DNA of 64,000 nt. Source: Hypholoma sublateritium FD-334 SS-4. Its lineage: Eukaryota > Basidiomycota > Agaricomycetes > Agaricales > Strophariaceae. Location of the stretch: the NCBI GenBank assembly GCA_000827495.1, contig KN817532.1:38438-102437 (forward strand), written 5' to 3'. The position numbers and the translations under genes were made by a program. Below are positions 33,247 through 46,900 of this stretch, piece after piece; positions within the stretch are counted from its first letter, which is position 1; every line of letters starts with the position of its first letter. The notes beneath the pieces are model-generated. The model did not search any database, had not been told where the DNA came from, and saw only the letters and a list, made by a program, of their open reading frames with translations.

Positions 33247-36200
33247 TTACAGATTGTCACAAAGAGTGCAGTCAAAAGTTAAGCTAGTGCGGAATGCTGC
33301 GGCTGTGGAATAAATGATGACGATGAGTTGCGGTCCACAACGGAAATATAGTGTGGCTTACGTAAAGCAATAAGAGCAACGAAGATTCCAATGACAAAGA
33401 TGTATGTGATTCCATATTTGATGATCTATGTTTGCGAGGAATTTAGTGCTTAGCCAGCAGAAATTGCAGGAAAATACGTACAATCCAACGCCGCTTCTGC
33501 TTTTGCTTGATAGAGTACAGGGGCGCGCGGATTTGTTTCGACGGGCGCAGCCAGACTATGAACGATGATTAGTAAAACAGACGACGAATCGAATTAATCG
33601 CGAAAAATACCCACAAAGGAGAGTCGCGTGGAGGCGATCGAAGTAGGGTATGAGGATGAGCGGTGTCAACATGAACAAAAGCATATGACCGAGCAGTAGA
33701 TCCGAACTCCATAGCGACAGCTCAATGATCTTGACTATAAATTCTCGAGCAGGCTGAGACATCACATGGGTCCCGAGGCCGCGGCCGTACCATCGTCCAG
33801 TCCACCAAGCGCGATTTGTTTCGTCGTGCTTGAATTCACGAGACAAGAAGACAGCGATCAAGATCTTGTGCACAGCTCGCTGGATGGCGATCACACAGAT
33901 GAGGCCTAGGACCGCATGTGATACATCCCATCGCTCCAGGAACCACTGATGAAGGCAGAGGAGTCAGCACGACGCTGCAGAGCATGGAACATGTTTAGAC
34001 CGGACTTACCAGGAACTCAAAGAATCCAACCATGCCGACCACCCCGAGGAAATGGGCAATAAATGCGATAACAGAGCCGAATTTTGGGAACATGGGGTCA
34101 AGTATCGGTCCCAAGAATAACGAGACCAGGAAGAGAACCAGTAAGATAGCGGCATTCCATACGATTGGGCCAAGGGAGATGACAGCAATTCGAATCAATG
34201 GGCTCGGGGGGAACTTGCCGTCGACTGCGAAGGACTTGACGAACATGTACGCGATCACGAGCAGCACGGCCATGAAAATCGGGAATATGACCTCCGAGAA
34301 GATAACCGCGCGCCAGCTGGCTCGAGGTACATCACCTGACAGTTTTTCTGACGGATGTCCGAGTTTCTTTTTCTTGTACCCGGTGATCATGGTGCGCGAA
34401 AGACGGCAGTAACCAATCCAGGAATTGTTATGTGACCTTGAATTGCCTCGCATCATCCATCGAAGGAATTCACTAAAAAAAGAATAAATGTGAGAATAAT
34501 GCATAAAGAAAAGCCGGTGACCACAAGACACGTACCGGTAGTCGATTATAAAATCTGAGAAGACAAATTGGTGAGGATTGAACCAGAAGGGTGCAATGCA
34601 AAGAGACATGACGGTGATCCAGAAATATATCAGATACGGCGTCCACAAGGTCAGGGTGACGTAGAGAAGCATGATGAGCGTCCTCATTCCCAGGTATATG
34701 CTCGGGCCTGCGAAGCGAGAGAAAAGGGTGCTGAAGTTGATCCTAGTGGTTGCAAATCCGCGGCCAGTGGCGATATAACGCGCGCCTCCAAAAGTGAGAT
34801 TGCTGAGGATGGAGTGGGTATAAATCTGCGTAGCGAACACTTCGAAGACAGGTGAGAGAGATCCAAATTGCTTAGCCAAACGGAATATGGCCTTCCAAGT
34901 TCCTCGTTCAACGAGTTCTACGAAAAGGTAGGTGAGCACCCTAAAAAATCAATCGATCATGAGACATACCTTGTAAGAATAGCGGTAAGAAGGCGATCAT
35001 GAACACTAAGAAGATACTGATGATACAGCGTTGGATCCACGAGAACACGGGATCGAGGTTGTAACAACCAGCTTGGCCTGCGATAAATGCACCGGACGAC
35101 GTGTACTTGCAAACGGTAAGGTTAGAATTCAGGGTACCAATGAAAACCACTAAACGAACGTCAGACGGGATACGATGAAAGAAAAGCAATGAACTCACTG
35201 GTTAAGATGAATAACTGGACCGAGAGTATAACCAGCATGTTATTGATCTGGAATCCGGGATGGCCATAGTAGAACGTCAGGAAGCGGTCGATGGGCAGCT
35301 GCGTCCCGAGATAATAGTACTCCCGCGACAACAGCTGCTCGCCCATTCCCGTACCGATCTTCGTCTGGAAGTTCAAGATAGTGCCAAAGCCGAGATCGCG
35401 TCCCTTTCCACATTGATAGTACTCGGTGTGCTTGATGCGACCGCCACGTCCGAAGGCGTTCATGCCCGCGTAAATATCCTCGTTGAGATGCAGGCCCTTT
35501 TGCGCCTTAGAAACACCGCCGCGAGTTGTCATGTACAGTGCATTTAGGAAATCCGGATGACCGTAGTGCAGCTTTCCGCCAATCCAAGCCATTGACCGCG
35601 CAGACAGGGTACCAAACGTCTGTTCCTTTCCAGCAGCCAAGTCACCCAAAATACCGATGTTTTCAGAGAAAATGTACTCGCGGGCACCGACAATAGCGAT
35701 GGGGGCGCGCTTGAAGTCATTGTGGTTCCACTGTGCGTAAGGGCTCTGGCTCGAAACGGAGTACTCCTCGAACTCGGCGAGCACGTTCCTGATCTTGAGG
35801 CACTCCTCAAGGTAGTTGTCCTGATTTGCGTCGATGAGCTGCAAGTATTCGCCTCTGTAAAAAATGATTGCATGGTTCTGGTTGTCTGACTTTCCGTCTC
35901 CTAGAATAGGGTTACCCGGCAGCTCGATGCGGAATTTAGGTCGTCTGCGTCCAGTCTCGGGTACAAATTCACTGTGGCCATCGATGAGTGAGGAAAAGAT
36001 GCGCGGGTCGCCGCCCTCCTTGCGCGGGGCCTCCTCCTCCAGATACGCAATTTGTAAGTCGGGGTACGCGCGTAATAGGAATTCCGCATTTTCGTGCTCC
36101 TCCTTGTTGAATTTCGAGAAGCGTTGCATCGACACGACAAACTTGAACTTGCGACGGGCCATGCGTTCAAGTTCGCGCTCCAGCTTGTCCGTGTTTCCGC

Positions 36201-39200
36201 CGAACATCTGCACGACCTCGGGGTTCTCGACGCGGTATAAAAGCTTGATCGCTTTAGAGTAATTCATCATGCCGGACACCGTGCGATAGAGAGTCTGTGC
36301 GCGAAGAGAGGCCCAGATACGCGTGCGCAGCGTAAATTCGGGCGCGGCGCTCTTGAAACCGATGAAGTAGAACGGTAGATCATCAACCTTAGATTGGCCC
36401 TTCTCATCGTTCGCGAAAGGGTTGACACCGTTGAACATGGCCGACTCTTCAGCGAGGATCTTGGTGTCCTTGACGAAGTTCTCCCACTCGATAGGGTGCA
36501 GCTGTTTGAGGTATTCCAATAGGGTGACACGGGTATTCTGGTCTTCCTCTCGGATAATTTCACGGAGAGAAAGTAATGTCTAATAAGATATGGTATTAAT
36601 TCGTCAAATTCTTCATCAGAGGAGAAATATTATGATTACCTTCTCACTGTAGTGTGGTGTGAGGACCGTGAACGTAGGCATAGCATCGACGGGTAACGGA
36701 GGGGGAATATTTGTCGTGAGGGATTGTGCAAAGAACGAGATACGACGTTCGGCCTCGCTACCAGGTGGGAAGAACTCCCCCTTACTCTTGTCGTCCTGGG
36801 CAATGAAAAAGGGCGGCGCACGCAAGCTTCGGCGACCGCCGTTTCCGGTATCGACCTGGTGGTATAGAAGCTTTTGGACGTGGTCAATCGAGAGTAGATG
36901 CTCGCGATACATGGAGATGATGATTGCATTCCATATTTGTGAGACTAGAACCTGAAAGAAGGAATTCATGAACAGATCTTCGCCACAAAAATGTGAATGA
37001 ACACACCTTAGGTTTGTACTTGACCTCCATGTCTTGCGTAGCCAAAAGCTTTGCGTATATACGTTTTGGGAGACGGGTATAGATATCCTTCCATGGCGTC
37101 CAAATCGATAAGCCTAGCGTAAACGAACGAGCAATACTGAACACGGTGTTCCAGATGATGTACCACAGGAAGGTGTCGAGGAAGAAGAGCACCAAGTCCA
37201 TGAAATACATGATCGTCAGGGTAAAAGCTGCCTGGTTGCGACACAGAGCATTTCCAAAGAAGCGATCGTTGCAGTTCTGCACTTTCATGCCCACCATCAC
37301 CTGAATTGGCTTGCCAAATGAGGTTGTCAAGAAGAAGTACGACTCCGTGAACTTGCACCCGAACACCAGGAACCATAGCAAGATTGAGCCAATGCGGTTC
37401 GCACGTTCAAGGGCAGGATAACTAGCAGTGAATGTCTGGCTAGCAAGATACTTGCGCGACTTGCCCGCAACACGATCACCAAACATGCGGCCTGAGGGTA
37501 TGATGGAGAAGAGAACCGTGGCGATCACCGAGATGAAGAACTGCACGATGCCGAGAATGAGTGCGAGGGAACCACCCGTGCCGTTGTGCTCCACAATGGC
37601 GATGTAGAATGTAGGACCGGCAGTAAGACCGAGGGTGATAAACAGAAAGATCAACCGGCGTGTCAGGTGTGACGTATTGTTCCACGTTGTTGGGATGTAG
37701 GAGAACTCGGCGAGGGTGGCAAGGATCATGATGATTGTAGCAACTGCACCTCCCAACGCAGTAGCAGACCACGTCATGGCGGGAGTCGACTGTCCAACAG
37801 TGCGGTAGATGCTGGGGGAATTGAAGGCAGTGTAGAAATAGTACACGGCGATGTGGATGACCCATATCCGGTTGAAGTTGACAAGAAGATGTCCAAAGGA
37901 GCGTTTTTCGGAGTAGGTCTTGAAGAAAGCGCGGTTCCAGTCGATGCGGTCAAATTTCATGAACCGCTGCGCCGGGGGCAGGTCCACCAGACGTGTCTGC
38001 GAAACATCAATAATTCATCTACCTACGTAATAGACAAGACGCACCTTATCATTGAGGACAATGCGAGCAATGCCCTCCGGATACCAGAACAGTTGGTTCA
38101 CGTCGTCATATCCAATGATATCCTGGTGATCCCGTTCTCTTCTCACGAATTTACCATCAACCACCTCGTAACCTTGATCCCGGATGAATCTATACAAAGG
38201 CTTCGTCACTGCTCGCAGGTAGAGCCCTTCTGGTACTGGTTCAATGCGATTTTGACACTCGGGCGAGCGGTAGTAGTCGTCTGCGCACTTGAAGATGAAG
38301 CACAAACATTCGGGCGCGAACCGCACCTGTGCAGCCTCGCCCCAACATAGAAGGTACAACGCGATCTGGCGAAGACGGTCGTACTGGCTCATGTTGTTCA
38401 TAGCTTCTCTCCAACGATCGAGCGCTGTGCCGAGGGACTTTTCATGTGGGGGCCGCTTAGCACCACGTTTCGACTTGAGGCGGTTCAGGCCTGGGTTTTG
38501 GGTCTGGCCGATGGCATCATCGAGGTCGAGTTGTGCGGCGAAGTACCATTTGCGGTAGTTGGCGTTGTGACCACCGATGTAATCCGCGTGTAGTGTGAGC
38601 AGAGCCTGATTGGGGGACATGCGTGAAGCCCGGCTGTCCAAGAGTTGCATCAAGAAATCGAACTGAATGAACAACTTAGCATTCAGAAAAATCGGCGCCT
38701 AAAGATATCGCACCATGTTACGCATGGAATCCCTCTGAAAACCGAATTTCTGAGTTAAATCCAGGAATATATCCTCTATTTCCTCCTTGGACAGCGGGAT
38801 CTGACGGTCTGCGCTCCAGGCGGGGTATGCCTCCCTCGCACCCGCTGGTCCGTTGTATTCCATGAAGGTGGGTGTCGACGAATCGTAGCCCATCCTGCTT
38901 CCCGGAGGTGGGCCCAATGATTCTGACGATGGCACAGGCCGTTGTCCGTACACATCTGGGTCGGAGTCGGTATCTTGGAGAGCTGTGAAAACGAACCACA
39001 TTGTAAGACCAAGTGCAGTACAAAATCTTGCATACTACGCACGATAGTCGTAGTTGCCATTGTTATCGTAGTCGGCGACTGCTGGATTGCTTGTGTCAGA
39101 AGCGTAGGTCTCGCGATAGTCGCGGCGGCCAAATTCAACATTGTCTGAGTCGTTGTCGTAGTACCGGCGTTGATTATTGGCGGTAAATGGGTCGTTCGGG

Positions 39201-39265
39201 TGTGTATCGGAGGGCGACGACGACGGATAGCCCTCCTGGCTGGTGGGCCCCCGACGGGCAGACAT
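33247..39265 (-). CDS. FKS1: 1,3-beta-glucan synthase catalytic subunit
   Basis: Plasma-membrane GT48 enzyme that polymerises glucose from UDP-glucose into cell-wall beta-1,3-glucan, normally controlled by Rho1. The start [17 protein letters not shown] leads into a disordered cytosolic N-terminus, then the FKS1 domain ([58 protein letters not shown]). A first set of membrane helices follows (about 37,900-36,900). The large cytosolic catalytic region (about 36,850-35,200) includes [58 protein letters not shown] and [21 protein letters not shown] second membrane set ends at [10 protein letters not shown]. Size, about 1,750-1,800 residues, is normal. Roughly a dozen short introns interrupt it. 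The resistance hot-spot segments differ from the yeast consensus. Confidence 0.95.
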
Positions 39266-40906
39266 TAGGGGAGGAGATGGAGGTTGGGAGTGGGAAGAGT
39301 GTGGGCGTGTTTGGCCCCAACAGCCAGCAAATGACGAAACAAACACTGCCTCGGCCCACTCCGCCTCCTTTCGCAAATTTATTCCGCCTTCTTTCCAGTC
39401 TCCAACGGACTCTTTTTTCCTGCCAAGTCGGCGAGTGCAACCGCACCACCATCTCCTATCCCGGTGCCCATTCCCACCCACCGGAGCGTGAAGCAGTGTC
39501 CCTCATAGAAAAATCGTGCACCGCTTAAAAGGCCCATAACCCCCGCTTCGTCTGCGAGTAACCTCTGTTACTATCGGCAAACCGGCACCGTTGATGGGCG
39601 AGGCTCCAAATCACCGTTTCAACGGCGGCTGCTTGACGCTCTATGCAGCGATTCACTACTGCAACGTACATCATGTCGTGCCGTGCTTCGAATTGAACAA
39701 GGCGCCAACATACAATGCGCATAGTGCATGTTGATGGCACGACCTTACACGACGCGCGCCGAAATTTGTACTTATTCAAGACAACCGCCTCGCGGCCTCA
39801 GCTTGCCGCATAAAACTTTTCGATAGCCAACTGCGGAGTTGTCATCAAATTCGCTTTGCGGAGAAATGCTCACAAGCTGGTTCTCAGGCTCACTACTCAC
39901 GCACATCGGCTTCACGTTGGTGCTGCCGCCTGCTGCGGGGCTGGCCTCTATTTAGTCAGCATTCTCTGACGACGCCCAGCTTCGCCCAGTAATTTTGAAC
40001 TCAAGTTGAAATAGGCGACCTCAACCCCCCATCTAGGCTGCAGGAGATTCTAAGACATCACTAGCACTGCTGACCGCTTTGAACTTGTTTTGACCTAAAA
40101 ATAAAACTCCAGAATTACCTTGCTTCCTTGCAGTCCGAATCCACCAAAAATCATGCGCTGGTATCAAAGAACCTTTAAAAGTATGTAAATACAGCTGTAA
40201 GGGTGTCTCCACGATGCTTGCACGACGTTTGATATGTACTTTTTGCCTGCTGCGGAAATATATCGGCCGATCTGGATTTTGTTTCTATTCTGGTTGCGAA
40301 GGTTGCTTGAGTGCGGGTTGAGGGAGAAGTCTCCCTTTATCCAACCTTTATCTAGCCTCACAAGATCAGTATCGACCCGACCATCGTCGCCTTCTTCTGC
40401 AGTCCGTGAAAGCTATGGGAGGAGGCACAGCTCACTGATGACGGAGCCGTGTATCTTCTTTCCAGTCCATCCAGCCTGAGTACACGCGGGGAAGTTAACT
40501 GCAAGAGATTAGCGAATGAAACAAGGATGGCCTATTGGTTTGCTATTAGTACATGATTGTGGAGTAGCTTATTCACTACATACACCACGATTCGTGGGCA
40601 GCATCGTCTTTATGAGGAACAGCCGAGGATGGGAGGGAGAGGGAGGGAGCAAGGGAAGTGGAGTGGAAATGCCCGTGAACGCAGCCTAAGGGCATTCCTG
40701 CTGAGCACACTGTATCCTAAAATAAGTTCTGTGGCCTGAGGCATGTCTTTCCGCCCAATCGCATTTTTTAATTGATCCCAAAGAAGCACTCAAATTTCTG
40801 CTTTAGGAACGTGCTTCAGTGCCGTGCCTACGTAGGGGTACAGGAAACATTACTTGGCAACGAAGTGGCATAGCGCAGTAAGGACAGTATAGCGACCACA
40901 AAATAA
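39266..40906. other. 1.6-kb spacer between FKS1 and the ABC transporter
   Basis: FKS1 promoter and the 3' flank of the transporter gene. Short open frames (for example 40234-40479) show no domain. No TATA box was assigned. Confidence 0.5.
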
Positions 40907-43900
40907 TTACAAACCGCTACAGACTGAGGGAGCCGTCACTTGAGTTATTCCCGCCGCTTCGTATAACGTGGCCCCATTGGCGCTTCCATCTACAAGCAGT
41001 TTGAATAGACCGCCGTCTTTCTTGAGGAGAGCGCTGGGCGTGTCGAATTCAACCTGAATATAGCGTTCTCAGTATGGCAGATCAGTTGGCAGAAGGGTGC
41101 AATGATGCATACAATACGCCCTTCATCAAGGACCATCTACGGCCATAGTTGGTTGCTTCAGATATCAAGTTGGGGAATAAAGGAGATTCGAACTCACGAT
41201 CTTATCTACGTCCATTATTGTCTGTAGACGATGGGCAACGGTTATAACGGTCACATCGGGATCCAATTTATAGCGAAGTGCCGTTTGGATCGCGACGTCA
41301 GTCTTATGATCTTCATCAAATTTGAGCGCTCTGATAAATCGGAGAAGAAAGTTCAGCTCGTACCTATTGCCGATGTTGCTAAAAGGTGTTTGTGTTAGAA
41401 GCACATTACACATTACATAAGTGCTGTCAGGCCAAAGCAGAACGCACCTTCATCCAAGATAAGCAGCTTGCTCCCCCGAACCATAGCGCGGGCGAGTGCA
41501 AGGATTTGCTTTTCGCCGACAGATAAATTACCTCCAGCCGAGGCTATGTTACTGTCTAGGCCAATCCTTGCTTCGCCGAGTTCATCCTGCAGCCCAAATA
41601 ACCCCGCTGCGCGAAGAGCATCATTTAACACCCCATCATCGAACTGGTCGAACGGATCCAAATTTCGTCGCAGAGTGCCGCTAATAAGCTCGGGCTGAAA
41701 AGGAGTTCAGGACATCAAGTAAGAGGGGAGATATCTTCGATATTCAATATTTGGACGAACCGTTTGGGGAATAATAGTGACTTTCGATCGCAATGCGTCC
41801 AGATTGATGTCGCTCGTCTTGATTCCATCGTAGTAGACCGTACCCTCCGTAATGATACACCTCAGAAGTGCTAAAGTAAGAGAACTCTGAAAGGAAATAT
41901 GATTAGAATGATGAAGGTATCCTGGTGTCGATGGTGACTGACCTTGCCACTTCCTGTTCGACCAACTGAGAGGCGAAGTTTCAGTCTAGTCAGAATCGAT
42001 AACATTTGGGCTATCCTGAATTACCTATCCCAACTCGTTGTCCCGACTTAATTTGGAATGAAAGATTGTGCAATACCACTGGGCCGTTCTGTGAAGAAAT
42101 GATTGTCGTTCAACACAAGCGTTTAAACATAGGGACTTGTAGTCTACCTGAGAATATCGAGCCGAAAGATTTTCCACGATCAAATCACCGCTGGTGGGCC
42201 AAGCGGCGGGAGGTTTGCCTGATTCTGTTGCCTTTGGTTCGTGATCAATATCAAGATAACGCTGAATGCGCTCCAAACTGTCAAGCGACTGTCAATTACC
42301 GTGAGTCTGCATGATATTTGTTGATCTTACCTGTTCGACTGGATTTCAAAATCGTTGAAGTACCTAACAACATAGAGCAAGGTTCTGCAGAGCTCCGTTG
42401 TCATATTGAGTGCGAAGCCGCTGTTGGATGCGCCAATCGGACGACCATATATGAGGTATGTTGCTAGGCCAGCTCTGAAAATACCTCCTAGTAAGTCGAT
42501 ACGCACCCCAATCCACCGATTCAAATTATATGTTATCCGAGCAATACGGGTATGTTTATCAATTCGATGCAACGACTCAGCCTTGAACTGTCTTTGGGCA
42601 CCATATGCGCGAACTGACACTGGAAGCAAAATGTTACTGTTTGAGAAATGTTCTGAGAATCAGAGGTTGTCTGCTCACCTATTCCTGAAATTGCAGCAGT
42701 GAAATGTGCCAAGACTGGTGAGCGCGCGTTACTGGAATTTGTTCAGGAGTCGGGCACAAAAGCGAAGTAAATATCAGTACCTTTTCTCACGAGTAACGCC
42801 GAGCTGAGCTTTCAAGTAAAGTCTGCCCAAATAGAATCCAATAGCTGCAATAAACAGTGCAGGTGCGACAAAAAAGGGTGTAAAAATTAGAACCACTGCC
42901 AAGCTCGTGATCAGATAGAGGGTCTGCGCTGTGAGCCCAAAGAATTCCTCGGGGAGTGTACTGTCGATAGACTGAATATCTTGCGTGAAGCGGGTGATAA
43001 TTCTTGCTGTCGGCGTTTCATCGAGCCAGCTAAAGCCACATGTCAGCCAAATCCGCAAGGGTGAGCTTGATGAAAGCCGACCGTAGCGTGCTTCCAAGGA
43101 CTGATTCAAGCAAGAGGGTATTGATTGTTCTTGAAGATCGTACAGTCCCAGAAACAAAGATGATGTAAGACATGTTGCTGATCAGTATCGCCAGAAGAAC
43201 TATGAGGGAGTACAGCGTGCAATAGCTTCAGGAAAATGGTCAATTTTCCAGCAATTAAATTCAGATGATTAAAATGGCTTACTATGCGACGTTAACCTCG
43301 GAAGGATCGTGACTTTCGTATTGCGATCCCCAGTACCCAAGGAACCATTTTGTAAATGCGTTCGTGGAACAGGATAACACAAAACTTGAAAGCCATATGC
43401 CGAAGAAGGCGATAGAGTGACCGCCCCCTAACGCAGAAAAGAATAGCTCCAAAGATTTCCAATCAACGCGGCCATGTGTTATTTCTTCTTTCAAAATAAG
43501 TTTACCATCAATAGGTGTTTCTTTCTTCGCAAGGAGTGGAATTTTCTGGACACTGATTTCTGATTCTTCAGCCTCTCGATGGACAGCTTCCACAAGAACA
43601 GGATTGCTACTCATGGATTTACCAATGTCGTTGTCCTGACCTGTGATAGTCCCGTCTTGACCAATTGTCACGATAAAGCTCGCTATGGGAAAAGCCAGGG
43701 TAATATTGTGGGTCTCGTTGGGGCGAGTATCAGCCGTGTAACGCCCAGATTAACAAAACATACGAAGGTACTCACCACTAATATTATCGTGCGTCCTTTT
43801 ACTAGATCTCCCTGTAAGCATTTTTCAACGATTGTCTTGGACCTAGACAACGTCAGCACAGTTCTGACATCCTCTTCGATCTCGGAATACGACTCACGTA

Positions 43901-46900
43901 TGAACATCCAGAGCGGCAAGGATATCGTCCAAGAGAATTGTCTTAGCAGGCGAGTAAATAGCGCGGGCAAGCGTCAGCCGGGCCTATAAAGCCACGAATA
44001 AGTAATAAGTAATAGAAACGATTGGTTCATGATTGATACGACTTTTTGACCTCCGCTGTGAACCAACTGACAGTCAGATCATTCATGAGGCGACGTTTTG
44101 AGCACTGTCGTACCTGAGAGTAATACCCTTTTCTCCGACTTCGGTGTCATCCCCAGCCTCGAACAATTCAAGGTCTTTATCCAAATCACACTGGGTGAGC
44201 ACTTTAGAAATTAAATTAGTTTTCTGACGTTGAAAGCGCGCACGCGGAAGAACCGTGCCTTTTTTGTAACGCGTTTCATCATAAGGAGAACCAAAAAGGA
44301 TATTCGAGCGAATGGTTTCGTTTTGAACCCATGATTCCTGGGCCGCATAAGCAACGCCCTCTTCGCGAGGGAGATTGAACCATGAGTCAATGCTCTCAGG
44401 GAGGTAATGCATCTCGCCTGGTGAGAAAATAAGGAATAACCGTTAATCATATAGAATACATGGGCACGAGTCGAGAATTACGGACCAAGGAGGGCCATTA
44501 GCATAGACGTTTTACCCGATCCCCTATTTGTTTTTAAATGGAGTCAAAGAGGTAGTAAGATGGTAACTTACGTAGGACCGATGATCAGATTGACGCGATT
44601 GGGTTTGAAGAACAACTCTCCGCGTATATGAAGCCTATAAAACCGACGACTTGGTGTAACATGTCCTTCGGCAGAGTCGAGCGACCACACGAAGGACGCA
44701 TTCTTGAATCCTACCAAATCTTTGTTAAAGGAAGAAGAATTTTCGGGTGGTGCTTCGGTCTTCGCGCCCGAGTCGATGTAAACATCAAGCAGTTCTGATT
44801 CTTTCAGAAAGGCGTTGATACGATCCAATGATACTTTAGCTACATTGTATAATGGCAGTTTGTCAGAGCAGCAGTAAAGGAACCAATGTGTTTCAATACC
44901 CTGCGTTGCACGAGCGATCTGCGACGAAGTGATGTATAGCTGGTCGCGCAGCAAGCCAAACACAGTCAAGCTCGAAAAGATTACAGAAGCTAAAAGACCC
45001 TGAATCAATTTCAAGCTGATTTCAAGCTCCAAGAACACTTACGAGTGAGTTCTTTTCGCATTATGCCAGCGTACGTTGCATACGTCGCCAACATAGCAAC
45101 TGTAGGGATGATGGAGCTTCGCACAAACGTTACGTTGAGTGCAGCATACCAAGTCCCATGTCATTGCACTCACTTGATGGCTCCTAAAAAGGATTGAAGG
45201 ACCTGATATTACAGACGACTAAATTATACAGAAAAAAGGTAACCGCGTAGTTCCCTCACCTTTAGCCACCAAATCGATATCAACTCCTCGTCCCGCGTAG
45301 TTTGGATCTTGCTCAACATTTTGCGTTCCCAACCGAATAGCTTGACCATTCTCAGAACGGCCACAACTTACATAGAAATAGAAACGTATCAGTTGCATGG
45401 ACTTTGTGGCTGCAGACAAGACAATTCACCTTCAGCGACGATTTGAATGCGAGCATCGGTCTTGATATTTCATATTAGTATAACTCGAGACTGGGTCAGT
45501 GAAACGATACTCACTTTTTCCATCTTTCTCTTCTGAAAGTTTTGGATCAACCTTGCAGCATATCCCGGAGCAGGCAGGAGGGCAATCATGCACGCAAGCC
45601 CAACGAACGAACTTTCCTATATTGAGGTCTTCGTTACAACGATAGCTTCAAGACGCATACCTCCATCCCAACAGCTTATACAAAAAAACCATACATAATG
45701 TGACCTGAATAGGCAGATTTATGACTGTGAATGCGAGTGACAAGTCAATTCCTCGAAAGGCACATTGTTAGACGCAGATACGTACCCAGAAAGAAGAAGT
45801 CTTTGGCGCGGATGATATTATTCAGATCAGTGGTCACGAAGTTGTTGATTTTTCCGACGAGATTGCCTTTTGTGGGGTTCTTTGTTGGTGGCACCGCCGA
45901 GATAACTTTTGGTACAGTTGCTGGCGAGGCCGTTGGAGCCGCTATCTTCAATTTCCCTTTCCCCGTGGTCGAGGTCATTGTTGCAGTTGTGTCAGAGTCC
46001 GCGTCAGAGTTAGAAGGTGCAGGCGCTTCGGAGCTATTATCCAGAGAGTCGACCACAGTGATATGGTCTCGGTCTTGGTTTGTATCGGTCTTGTCATCGT
46101 TCATGGGCTCCGCCGTAAAGCGAACACGCAAGCTGTGCTCGAATACGAGTTCGGTGAGGATGGCCTCTGTGCGTACGAGTACGCGTGTCGACAAGAAGAT
46201 ATAAGCCTCCCAGAATATGGTGTGTATTGTCGGGCCCAAGAAAAAGAAAAGAACCCAGAACCAAGGCCGGATGTTGCTGTCGCTGGGTCCATGTTCCAAG
46301 TAGCTGTGAATGTGAATAGGCGGGCGACGGAATGAACCTATGAGGTAACTTACTTCAGGATTTGATAGATGCATATTGCAGGGGCGAATTCTGCGGTGCA
46401 TGCTACGGCAATGGTTAGAGCCATGCATATGTATTCAGTCCCTATGTAATCATCAGTAGCTCATTTATCGCAGACAAGCAATATTTCCGACACGCACGAA
46501 GAGCACGCATGAGACCAAAGAATATGTGTTGAGATTTCGCCTTCTGAAAGGGATCCATATGCTGATCATTGTGAGTACAGGAACTGCTCTCAGAAAAACA
46601 TACACACAGGAAACGACTTGTTGACAAGGTTTTTAGCAGTGTCAGTATCGCACAGTGGTGGCAGCTTCTCCGCGTCCAGATGATCCATTTGGCCAGATAA
46701 GCGAATAATAGAGCCAATATATCCGTAAGTAATGAATGAAAATAAAGAGCAGGTTTGCTCGGCGTTGGGTACAGGCATGGGATCCTAGATATTTTGTCAA
46801 CAGAAGACATGTCACCAGGCGAGCGTCGGGACAGACCTTTGGGTCCATGGGAACGTAGATATTAGGAACAAAAAGTGGAATCAACACTGCCGTGATAAAC

